NCBI RefSeq assembly: GCF_047675955.1
Contig: NC_132927.1
Span: 64,771,702 to 64,835,701, forward strand
Origin: Chlorocebus sabaeus
Lineage: Eukaryota; Chordata; Mammalia; Primates; Cercopithecidae
DNA: 64,000 nucleotides
Direction: 5' to 3'
Every line of letters begins with the position of its first letter. Position 1 is the stretch's first letter. The translations under genes and the position numbers were made by a program. The notes under the pieces were generated by a model that was not told the DNA's origin, ran no database searches, and was given only the letters and a program-made list of their open reading frames with translations. Positions 23,001 through 35,950 of the stretch are shown piece by piece.

Positions 23001-26000
23001 AAACAGCTGTTAAGATGCTTTCTTAATATCTGGTAATGCGGGTTTACTTCTGTTTACCACCCTGTTTGTACTTTCAATATATACGGCATCAGTTACCAGA
23101 ACAAGGTTTAGAGTCAAGCAGACTTGAACTCTCCAAATTAGTATTCTGCATGAACTTGGGCAAGTCATAATCTGTGAATTCAAATTCTATCACCAGTAAA
23201 ATGAGGGTATCATCACCCCTTCACAGGACTGAACATATTCCAATAATAATATATGTAAACGACTAAGCGCATAGCCAGCAAACAGCAGCTGTATCAATCA
23301 CGTACTTGAAGCCACTCACTTCTCCATTTTGATAAAACTCTAGGGTGAAGATTTACTACTTCCTTTTATTTATTTGCTCAACAGGTAATTACTGGGGTCT
23401 ACTATATGTTAAGCATTATTCTAGATGCTGGGGATACAGTGCTAAATGGAGATCACAGACACTCTGCCAGAGCAGTCTATGGAGCCATCTGGAATCCAAA
23501 ATGTCCTCCATATTTGGTGCCTGTGAAGTGCAACCCAGTTACAGTTCATGTTTGAATTCCTCTGAGAGCCCACCCTTTAATCATTTCATATGAGTCTTTA
23601 TCATCTTATTTCAGCCACAGACATGTAAACCTCTGTTCTTTATTACCGAAGAACCTGACCAAAACACCATCCATTCAAATAAGAATTTGGATCCACCTTT
23701 TCCCCTTCCACCTGCTAACAGCCAAACGCATGCATGGATTTCCCTCCATTAGCTAATGGGATGCTGGCAGTTGTGGGATCCATCAGACAGAAAAACTTGA
23801 GATTTTCTATAAAGCAGCTCTTTTCAAAAGCTTATCTGAGGAAGACTGTGTTCAGGGAAGTCTGTCTATTGAACATGCTGTTCACAGATTCCATTCTAAA
23901 TATTCTCGGCCTTTTCCTTAAATCAAAAACACTAGAAAGGGCCAGGTGAGGTGGCTCACACCTATAATCCCAGCACTTTGGGAGGCCAAGGCGGGTGGAT
24001 CACTTGAGGTCAGGAGTTGGAGACCAGGCTGGCCAGCATGGTGAAACCCCATCTCTAGTAAAAATACAAAAATTAGCCAGGTGTGGTGGCACACACCTGT
24101 AGTCCCAGCTACTTGGGAGGCTGAGGCAGGAGAATCACTTGAATCCAGGAAGCGGAGGTTGCAGTGAGCTGAGATGGTGCCATTGCACTCCAGCCTGGGC
24201 ATCACAGAGAGACTCCGTCTCAAAACAATAAACAAAAAACATGAAAAGCAATATACTTGAACCCAATTAATGTAGCCTTCCACAGCCTTACATTGCACTG
24301 TTATGAGAATTGATTCTTTCATATTTGCTTTAACTTATTCATTTCTGGTTCAATGTCTTACATAAAATCACACCTGAAAGTTTCTGTTTAAATAATATAC
24401 CAGGAAAATGTGTCATGCTTGCAAAGAGGTATGCTTCTTTGTGTTACATAATGAATGATGGAACTCAGATTTCTTCTTTTGCTTTGGCTGCCATTAAGCT
24501 CACAGCTAAAATCCAGGCATAGTCACAATCATTATTATCCCTCTTAATTGCTTTCTCCACTATTTAATAATAGCTACCTTTAAGTGATGAAGAGCTGGAG
24601 CTCAGAGATTAAGCAACATGCTCAAATGCATAGAGCTAGACTGAGATGGAGTTTGAATCCCCAGGTCTGAATGACCCAAAGGTCTTGTTCTTAACCACGA
24701 CAAATCTACAGTTATAGATGTTTCTAGTATTTTTATTCATTTAGTATTTTACACGACAGTCCACAAAACACAATGGTTGAGAGCAAGGACTCAGGAGCCA
24801 GCCTGCTTGAGTCCCAATTCCAGTACATACTAGCAGTGTGACCTTGGGCAAGGTGTTCAACCCTTCTGTGTCTTGGTTTCCTCATCTACAAAAGAGATAA
24901 TACCACCTATGTCATAGGATTTGTTATGAGAATTAAATTAATAAAGTACTTGGGACAGTGTTTAATATACAGTAAAAAACCTAAGTGGTTGTTACTATAT
25001 GTTATTGTATTATCCCTCAAATCCTTTAATGGAAGCAACTAGGGATGGATGAATGGACGGATGGATGGATGGATGGATACACAGACAGATAGTTTGTTTT
25101 TTTTTTGAGACAGCCTCTTGCTCTATAGTCCAGGCTGGAGTGCAGTGGCATAATCATGGCTCACTACAGCCTCAACCTCCTGGACTCAAGTGATCCTCAA
25201 GCCTCAGCCTCCTGAGTAGCTGGGACCACAGGTGTACACCACCACACCTGGCTAAATTGTTTTTAATTTTTTATAGAAACAGGGTCTCTCTATGTCGCCC
25301 GGGCTAGTCTCAAACTCCTGAGCTCAAGCGATCCTCCCACCTCGGCCATCCAAAGTGCCTGGATTACAGGCATGAGCCACTACACCCAGCCATAATATGT
25401 TTTTCTTAAAGAAGTATTTACTGTAGGAGCAGATGGCCAAGAAATTTCACCTCAATGGCATTATCACTTCTTGCTAAAATTTCTATATATTGGTGGGGCT
25501 GAAGATGGCTTATAAATATGTTATTTCAATATTTTTGCAGGCCGGGTGCGGTGGCTCATGCCTGTAATCCCAGCACTTTGGGAGGCCGAGGCAGGTGGAT
25601 CATGAGGTCAGGAGATTGAGATCATCGTAGCCAACATGGTGAAACCCCATCTCTACTAAAAATACAAAAATTAGTTGGGCATGGTGGTGAGCACCTGCAA
25701 TCCCAGCTATTTCAGAGGCTGAGGCAGGAGAATCGCTTGAACCTGGGAGTCGGACGTTGCAGTGAGCCAAGATCACGCCACTGCACTCCAGCCTGGCAAC
25801 CGAGCAACAAGAATGAAATAATAGGGAAAAAACAAAGCAGTAATAAAATGTAACACGCAGACCTGAATTCAAAACTGTCAGCCAAGGAATAAAAGAAATT
25901 GCACATTTTAATTCAAAAGCAAGCATTCCATAAACTTGCCCGAAAGTAAAAATATGCTGATCAAATATTTTATCTAAATCTTTATCAAGTTACTGATCAA

Positions 26001-29000
26001 CTTTCCAATATAAAATATTTCATACAATATATGACAAGAATTATATAATAAATTAGGTGACCCCATTTTGCACAACAGAAATTCCAAATAATGTATGAAG
26101 AGGCAGCTTTTTCTCTTCATCTGTTTTTCTTAGACTAGTAATAGAAGACAATGTGTAGGCATCGGCATTTTTATTTTTTAAGTTTTATTTTGGAAATTCT
26201 GAAATATATGTATAGACATTAATTATAGTGACCCCATCTCCTTATCATGGTGCCTCACCCATCAACCTTATGCCTACCACGTTTTCTCTATCCATCCTCT
26301 CCTGTGCCCCTCCACCACCAGTGTTTTACAGCAAATCCCAGACGTCATGCCACCTGTACTTCAGTACATATCCCTAAAAGGTAAGCTTTATTTTTTAAAA
26401 ACGTAACTACATTTTTATTACACCCAACAAAATGAACATCTTTATACTGAGTACTCAATACCTGATTCATATGCAATTTTCATGATCGCCTCAAAAATGC
26501 ATTTTTACAATTTTCTTAAATTAGAATCCAAACAAGGTCTACGGATTACATTTAATGGATAGTTCTAAATCTCTGTTGCTATAAAAAAGGAAGTTTTTAT
26601 TCCCTTTTATTTTCATGTTATTAACAGAAATGGAGCCATTTGTCATGTAGAATTTCCTACCTTCTGGACTTTTGTGATTGTAGTCTCATGGGGTCATTTG
26701 GCTAGTTTACATGCTCTCATATTTTTCCTGAAAACTGATCATTAGATTTAGAGCAGCACTGTCTAAAAGAACATTCTACAGTGATAGAAATTATCTGTAT
26801 ATGCGCTGCCCAATATAGTAGCCATTAGCCACATGTGGCTATTCAGTACCTGAACTGTAGCTAGTGCAAGAAAAATTTTAATTGTATTAATTTTAATTAA
26901 CTATAAATAGCCACATATAGCTAACAACTACCTTACTGAACAGTGCAGACTAGAGGCTTGCTTCCATACAAGTTCATTTTAGTCATTTAACCTGGTGGTG
27001 CCTGGTACTTCCTGATGCATCACATCAGAAGAAATGGTATTTGGTTGTCCCACTTACAGTGATGCTGACATTGCCCACTGAGTTCAGATGATGCCAGCCT
27101 GTTCCTTTTACCCAAAGGTTTTAGCCAATACTGATGATTGTTACCTCTTTATACAATCTATAAAGATAGGATAAACTTACTGCCATTCAGAATAATGTAT
27201 TGTATTCTAGTAAGTTTCAAAGATGACCAATGAGGTTATTTTTTTTAAGTATTATGAATTTGTGAATTTTAAAAGATATATTCGATGTGTTTCAATTCAT
27301 GCAGTTGTATTCTTTTTTGTTTGTTTGTTTTATTTTGTTTGAGATGGGGTCTCACTGTCGTCCAGGCTGGAGTATAGTGGCACAAACTCAGCTCACTGCA
27401 ACCTCTGCCTCCCAGGTTCAAGCGATTCTCCTGCTTCAGCCTCCTGAGTAGCTGGGATTACAGGCATGCACCACCATGCTCGGCTAATTTTTGTATTTTT
27501 AGTAGAGACGGTGTTTCACCATGTTGGCTAGGCTGGTCTCAAACTCCTGACCTCAAGTGATCCACCCACCTCGGCCTCCCAAAGTACTAGGATTACAGGC
27601 GTGAGTCACCGTGCCCAGCCTAGTTGGTCAAAATTATGATGGTCAAAATTTCCAAGCTTTGTGCAGTGGCAGTATCGTAGCCAGTGAGGTTCAAATGAGG
27701 CACAATTATTGATGATTGAAACAAAATTTCCTCTTTTGCAAGTAAGAACTCCAGGCACCAGAGTGTTTGTTCGCTCTGCCATGTGAGGACCCAGCCGGAA
27801 GTTCTGCAAGCCAGGAAGGGAGCCCTCATGAGACCTCAACTATGCTCAGATCTCCAAACTGAGAAAATACATCAGCTACTCAGTCTATAATATTTTGTTA
27901 TGGCAGCTCACATTAAGATATATTCACAGGTCGTTTTTGCTAGATATATAATCATTGCCTCCTATTTCCTTTCCTTGAGGATGTTAAATGTTACTTTTTT
28001 GTCCGTTGGCATGAAGTGTTTTTCCAGAAGTCTGACACCAATCTTATTTTCTTAATTTTATAACAACTTTAGTCTAGATGCCCAATTTCTGGTGACTCTG
28101 CAGAATGTGTTGGCACTGATTGCTCTGGACTGACCATGCCAGGTACACAGTACGTCTTTTCAATACAGAGCTTCAAGTCATTTTCCTTTCAAGGAAGTTT
28201 TTAAAATGTGTTATAGCTAGAATATAGAATTTGTTATATAGTTTTTGGAATTTGTTCTTTGCCAATGTTTTGACTTAGATCATACTGTTAGAAGAATGTT
28301 TTGGCTTTTTCCTTTGGGGAATCCTATTACATCTATTTTTTAATCTTCTATACTTTTATAGTTTCTATCATTTCAAAATTTCTAATTGTTTTTGCAGCTA
28401 TTTTCATATTCACCCGTTACATAGCCAAATTATTCCCAAGCTTTTCTAATTCAGATTTAAATGGTTCTTTCATATCATCTGTTATTTTCTTAATTTTTAA
28501 AGTTCATTTTGTAGTATTAGGTGCCAGTTTTCTGCTGCTTTGTGGTCGTATTTTTCTGTTAAGTCTGCACTTTCTAAAGGTGTATTAATCAGATTGTTAT
28601 TCTCCCCCTTTGTTTTCTTTTTTCTTTTTCGAGACAGAGTTTCACTCTTGTTGCCCAGGCTGGAATGCAGCAGTGCCAGCTCGGCTCACTGCAACCTCAG
28701 CCTCCTGAGTTCAAGCAATTCTCCTGCCTCAGCCTCCCGAGTAGCTGGGATTACAGGCGTGTGCCACCACACCTGGCTAATTTTGTATTTTTAGTAGAGA
28801 CAGGGTTTCTCCATGTTGAGCAGGCTGATCTCGAACTCCCGACCTCAGGTGATCTGCCCCCCCTCAGCCTCCCAAAGTGCTGGCATTACAGGTGCAAGCC
28901 ACCACACCCGGCCCTCCCGCTTTGTTTTCTTACAATATCTTTGAGTGGGTTTTTTTAAAACACCGTTTTTGAGGTATAATTGGCATACAAAGAAGCTGTT

Positions 29001-32000
29001 CAAATTTCAAGTTGACAATTTGGACACATGCATACATCCATGAAACCATCACTACAAGATGAGGAACATACCACCTGCAAAAGTTTCCTTGCACCCCTCA
29101 TAATCTGTCTCTCCAATTCCTACCTCATTCCTAGGAAACCACTCATCTGCTTTCTGACTATGGATGTGACAGACAGAACTCTGGATATCTTGGACCAAAA
29201 GGTAAACCTAGTGCATGGGAAGGACACACTGAGGATACTGGAGCACTAAAAGAAAGAGCAAGCGTCCGTGAAGACTCTGTGGAGCTGTCAGACAAGCTCT
29301 GCAAGGCTGACTTCTGAACTTCTCTCACAGAAGTCAATGATATTTAGGGTTTTTGTTATATATAGCTATACTTAATCCTTACTGATACAACTTCTCTATC
29401 AGGCGCTCCTATACCTAATCGATGAGCAATCCTACTGATTGACTCTAATAGGCCCATTCTCTCTCAATACAGCTAATGCCTTTCTGTTCAGTTCTATATT
29501 GTAAACCTACGCCTAGATTATGGCACAGGTATTCCTAAACTGGTCTCCTGCCTATAGTCTTGCCATCTCTGCTTCTATGATGGGTGATCTTTGTAAAATA
29601 TAAATTTAATGATTCCATTAAATTTGAAAATCTCTTCCTCATTGTACCATGACTTTATTGCTATGCCTATTTTTTAAATCTCCTTTCTAAGTAATACCTG
29701 AAACTTCCTGAAGACATGTAATCATTTTGATTACTTCCCCTGCTTTGCAAAAACTATTCCCTCTAGAACATTTCTAAAGTCAATTTAAATGCCAGTCTCT
29801 CTACCTTTCCTGTTCAAGTTCCCCTTGCCCCACCCCTAGGAATCCACAGCTTTAATTAAAGCATTTATTATCATAGGATACTGTAACTATTTATATGAAC
29901 TGCCAATTCCACCAGACTGTGAGCGGCTCCTCCAGGGTGGGATTAAAGCATATTCACCTCCCACTCTATTCAACACAGTTCTTAAGAGCGTATCTTCAGT
30001 AAATGTTTAAATGAGTTAAAGTGATCAGTTCAGGCTTTTTCCTTCTGGTTTCCATTTTCTCTTCATTATTTCTATCTCAGACTTTTACAGTCAGTTTGTG
30101 TTTATCCCTACCACTGGATCCTTACTGCTTTGACTTCCCATTCTCTCCTAATCATTAACTGGCAGACTCAAACAGCACTCCACAAACACGAGACAGTACC
30201 AGGTTCTCACTGTCCGCAAGGTACTGTGTAAGATATCATTAAGTAAAGCTAAAGAAAACAAAGGCTTAAAACCTAGGAAAAAGATACCTGCAAAATCCTA
30301 ATAATAGGGTATGACAATTACCATCTTAACACAAGTAGAATCAAATTCTAGGTCGTAAGCCAAAACTCATTCTGTCCTGGGGTCATAGATGCTTCATGGA
30401 GGAGGTACCTTCTGAACCACAACTCAGGAGGCAAACAGGATTCCATGTGAGAGAAAGATCTAGGACACAAAGACGAAAGGGCATGCGGTATGTTTCGGGC
30501 CCTTGAAGTAGCTCAGCTTGGCTCAAAAGTAACATTAAATAGGGTTAAAAAGATAAGGCAGTGATGGGATTCAGAGAACTTTGAAAACCACGCTCAAGAA
30601 CTCAAATTTTATTCCTTTTTTCGTTGTCTTCAGGGGGAAAAAGAACAAGAACACTTAGTTCCTCTATTCTGCTCCTTAATTATCATCTTCCCTTTCTGCT
30701 TTTGTCCCTATTAAGTGCACTTATCAGTCAAAATTTCCTGATCTTAAACACTTCCCTCCCTCAACTCTGTACTCCCTCCCCAACCTGTCTACAGAATATA
30801 GCTAGAGGAAGAGAATTCTAGGAGCCTTTCAGCACATTTCATTGAGGAATGAACACAGATTTTATGACTAATTTTCTAAAATATCTTCTCTCCTTTCCTA
30901 ATTACAAAGGATCAGAAACAACAAAAACATTAAAGGTAACATCACTACAGGAAGAGTGCACAGCTAGGGTAAATCCATCATTTTTCCCTTTAATTATTCC
31001 TTTGTGCCTACTGAACCCATAAGTTACCCAACACGTAGTAAAACACTCTGACATGCCACATATGAGAACCTCTTTGTAATACCATAGCTAAAAATGTGGG
31101 GCGAGAGGCAAAGTTTCAAACTTATCTTCTGACTTCAACCTTAGTTTCGCTTTTTACATCTCACTAGACTATTTCCTAAAAACAAATGGCATGTAATTTC
31201 TCACCTGGTAATCTCCTGCTGCAGCTGAGAAACTGAAGGCACATAAAACACCACTCCAAAATAGACGGTTGGTTCCAATGCATATTTATCCAGCTGCTTC
31301 TTCAAAGGTTTTTCCAAATCTACCCACCGGCGCTGATTTTGCTTGTTGTAGTACCAAAGGCTGAAGTAAGTGACCTGGAAAGACAGAAGGTCACTGAAGG
31401 AGGCAATAACATACAAAAGGATTTCAATGACTTCAGCCGCACTAATCCCTGACCCATGACCAAATGACAGCAGTCTCTTATTGCCTTTCTTCTCAGAGAG
31501 GAACAACAGCAAAAACTGAAGGAAAAAAAGGAGGTAAGACCTATCTGTAACTAGCTACTCATATTCAGGAAACAGAGGCAAAAACCCAATTGCACTTGCA
31601 TATCATTTACTGAACTCTGCCCCCAAAAAATGCATTCACGACCTAGACACTGGAATGTAGTGGGTGCTACTCAATTTTATATGCAGGTTTTAAAAACAAC
31701 AAAAATACAGAAGAATTTATCCTTGGTTTTTCAATTACTAAAACACTAAATTTGTCATATATATGTATATATACGTATATATACATGTATTTGTCATATT
31801 TATACGTATATACATACATGTGTTTATCATATATGTATATATGTACATTTATCATATATACACACATATACATATATATATGTATATACATATATTTGAG
31901 ATAGTCTCACTCTGTTGCCCAGGCTACAGTGCAGTGGCGCAATCTCAGCTCACTGCAACCTCCGCCTCCCACGTTCAAGTCATTCTCCTGCCTCAGCCTC

Positions 32001-32434
32001 CATAGCTGCCAAGATTATAGCGCACCACCACACCCAGCTAATTTTTTGTATTTTTAGTAGAGACAGGGTTTATCATGTTGGTCAGGCTGGTCTCAAACTC
32101 CTGACATCAGCTGATCCGCCCACCTCAGCCTCCCAAAGTGCTAGGAATATAGGCATGAGCCAGCCACTGCACTCAGCCTCATAACTAATATTTTTAAATA
32201 ATCATAACTGGGGTTCTACCCAGTGGAATGCTGAGTAAACAGTGTTAAACCAACTTTTCACTACTCTTAGTTTTGGTTTCTATAAAAGAAGTTATTTTAT
32301 GTAAGTACCATGAATTCCAGTATTCAGTTCTAGTATTCAGATGCAATTGCAACTCTTCTTTACCCCTTTGTCCTCAAAATTTCATTAGATATACATTTAA
32401 AACAATTATAATGCTGTGGAGGTGAATTAACTCT

Positions 32435-32482
<48 letters not shown>

Positions 32483-33884
32483 TGAGAAAAGCTATGACTA
32501 ATGCAGTAAAATAACCTTAGTGTATTACTCAGAAATTTAAAGAAAATGCCCAGATGTCTTAGCATTTATCTCTCACTGGCTGTGTAATGAAAACTGTTAA
32601 GGTAAATCAATACTAGCCCTGGGCCTGGTCAACCTGAAAGGGTATTAATACACTTATGTGACAGCCTCAAGCCACTGCTAATACTTGCCTCAAAATCAAT
32701 CTACAGATAAAGACAATTGGAAAATCACCACTTTGTAGTTGTAAACTCCAGAATAACACTGTCCCAACAGAACTTAGTATGATGATGGAAATGATCTACA
32801 TCTCACTGTCCAATAAAGCAGCCACTAGCCACATGTGGCTACTGAGCAATTGAAATGTGGTAGTGCCACCAAGAAGCTGTATTTTTAATGTTATACAAGT
32901 TTAATTGACTTAAATAGTTGCAAGTATCTAGTGGCTACTCTATTGGACAGTATAGATTTAAAGCAACAAGAAAACTGAGAAATAATAGGCCATTTCTTTG
33001 AACTGCAATCCTCATTCAAGTAAAAAATAAAACTTTAATTTGCAAGGGAAAAGATTATGCAAACATGCCCTCAATAGTCATTTTATTATTTTTTTACAAG
33101 GTAAGAACTATACCTTCAAAATGAGTTGATCAAATAAATTCAACAAGAATGAGGAATGTGCTCCTTTTCCCCTATATCCACAAGTCCCTAGAATACTGCT
33201 GGAATTCAACAAATTTTGTTGAATGAAAAGAAGGAATATTCTCTTGCTTCTTAGTTGCCACCCAAGTCATCACACAAGAATGGAATATTTTGAACATTTC
33301 CTATGTACCTGGTTCTATACCAAGAACTGTAGAGATACCATAGATTAAATCACCATCACTAATTTATGAAGTAGGTATTTTTTATCTGTGTAAAACCTCA
33401 AAGCCAGTGTGTTTCCCCCAAGTATTGTCCCTGGACTACCTCTACCAGAAGTACCTAGAGGGTTTCCTGGGCCCTAAAAAGTTTTAATCTCCTAGGTAAT
33501 TCTTGTGTCCTTTAAAGTTGGATAACTTTGCACTACACTACACTGCTCCTCCAAAGTTATGCAAGAGAAAGTTATATAAAACCTTATCTTTGGCTGGGCG
33601 TGGTGGCTCACACCTGGAATGCCAGCACTTTAGGAGGTTGAAGTGGGAGGATTTCTTGAGCCCAGGAGTTTGAGACCAATCTGGGCAACATGGCAAAACA
33701 CTGCCTCTGCAAAAAATACAAAAAATTAGCTGGAAGTGGTAGTGTGCGCCTGTAGTCTCATCTACTTGGCAGGTTGATCACTTGAACCCAGGAGGTAGAC
33801 AGAGGCTGCAGTAAGCTAAGATTGCACCACTGCACTCCAGCCGGGGTAACAAAGTGAGACCCTGCCTTAAAAAAAAAAAAAAAA

Positions 33885-33921
<37 letters not shown>

Positions 33922-35919
33922 CCTTGACAAGCTGCATGGAAATAAAATTTTTGAAAATCTAAGCACACTGTAATATATCTGAAAGGCCAAGTCCCATTGT
34001 TATATTCTGAACTTATGACATTTTAAAATGAATTGCTTATTATCTGTCAGCACAGAATATGTATCACACATTTATAGAAAACAAGTACTGTTCTTTTCTT
34101 CTTTTAAACTGAAACATAGAAAACAAAAATCTGGTTTAATAGAAAGAGCTTGATGCTTAATTCCAAAGTTCTGAGTTTGATTTCCAGCAGTTACTTACTA
34201 GGAGTGAAATGGTAAAGTCAATCAGTCCAATTTGGTTTTCTCAAGTGTCAAATAAAGTAATACCTCCCTCACAATGCTATCATGAGACTGGATAAGGGAA
34301 AACTATGTAAGTACATTTTCCTACTAGAAAACCATTATATTTTATTTTTTGAGAGAGAGTCTCACTCTATCACTTAGGCGGGAGTGTACTGGCATGATCA
34401 CAGTTCACTGCAACTTCGAACTCTCAGGCTCAAGTGATCCTTCTGCCCCAAACTCCTAAGTAGTTAGACAACAGATGCATGCCACCACACCAGGCTAATT
34501 TTTTTTTTTTTTTGGTCAAGACAGGGTCTCACTATGTTGCCCACGCTGGTCTTAAACTCCCGGCTTCAAGTGATCCTACCGTCTCAGCTTCTCAAAGTGC
34601 TGGGATTATAGGAGTATGCCACCGTGCCAGCCTGAAAACCACATATATTTTTAAATATTATTTAGTTCACCCATTCTCTCCACTACCAACAAAATCAATT
34701 ATTGACTCCTCCCCTCAAAAGACTTTTAAAATTACCTACATGTATTTGGTTACAGCAAAAAACATTTTTGTTACTATGTTTGTTTTCTGCTCCATCTTAG
34801 AACATAAGTTTTGGACTGAATGTACCACATTTGGTCTATAATGCCATATTAGGAATCCTTTAGGATCTAAAACGGTTTGGTATGTCTTTTTTTTTTTTTT
34901 TTGATATGGAGTTTCACTCTTGTTGCCCAGGCTAGAGTGCAATGGTGCGATCTCAGCTCACTGCAACCTCTGCCTTCCGGTTTCAAGCGATTCTCCTGCC
35001 TCAGCCTCCTGAGTAGCTAGGATTACAGGCATCTGCCACCACGCCCAGTTAATTTTTTTTAATTTTTTAATTTTTATTTTTGTATTTTTTAGTAGAGACG
35101 GAGTTTCACCATGTTGGCCAGGCTGGTCTTGAACTCCTGATTTCGTGATCTGCCCGCCTCAGCCTCCCAAAGTGCTGGGATTATAGGCATGAGCCACCGC
35201 ACCCAGCTGTATGTCACCATTTTTAACCAAAATGAAAAGGTCTTAAAAATACGCTTTGAATAAATTAACTTTCCCTTTAAATACAGTTGGACTAGACTGT
35301 TCCAAATACAAAAACAGAATTAAAAAATTTTAGGTTTATTGTATAATTTGTGGTTGTACCGTTTGTGAATGGACTGTAATATAATTAAAATAACAGCCAA
35401 ACAATCTGCTAGCATTCTGTTAAAAAGCACATTCTGAAAGGAAAACTGTTAAAATGTGCTAACTTCATCAGTGCATCTATTACTCATGCAACATGAATTA
35501 GAAAATCAAATAGAACTGAACAAATACATTTGTTGAAATTGCATCATAATTAGTTTTTCACAAATTATAGACCACAGAAGAGAGTAGCAATAACTTTATC
35601 TAAAGGTACAAACAGCTGAAAAGAATGGTGGGCTTAGGCCGGGCATGGTGAATTGCGCCTATAATCCCAGCACTTTGGGAGGCTGAGGCCAGCGGATCAC
35701 TTGAGGTCAGGAGTTCGAGACTGGCCTGGCCAACATGGTGAAACTCCACCTCTACTAAAAATACAAAAAATAAGCCAAGTATGGTGGAGGGTGTCTGTAA
35801 TCCCAGCTACTCAGGAGACTGAGACAAGAGAATCGCTTGAACCCAGGAGGTGGAAGTGAGCCAAGATCGTGCCACTGCACCACTGCACTCCAGCCTGGGC
35901 AACAGAGCAAGACTGTCTC

Positions 35920-35950
<31 letters not shown>

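Larger units (their letters stand above)
22223..31204 (-). other. PTPN21: PTPN21 intron between coding exons 2 and 3
   Basis: A repeat-rich 9-kb intron with Alus, MIR, L2, MER5A, an L1M-like tail and the U4 pseudogene, all listed separately. 25830-26750, 26949-27311 and 27732-28600 look like old, decayed interspersed repeat DNA, but I cannot name a family safely. 30620-31204 shows nothing recognisable. Confidence 0.8.

Noticed and set aside
31667..32005. Tyr/Ile-rich ORFs on both strands
   Set aside because: They come from the TA-rich tandem tract and have no protein meaning.
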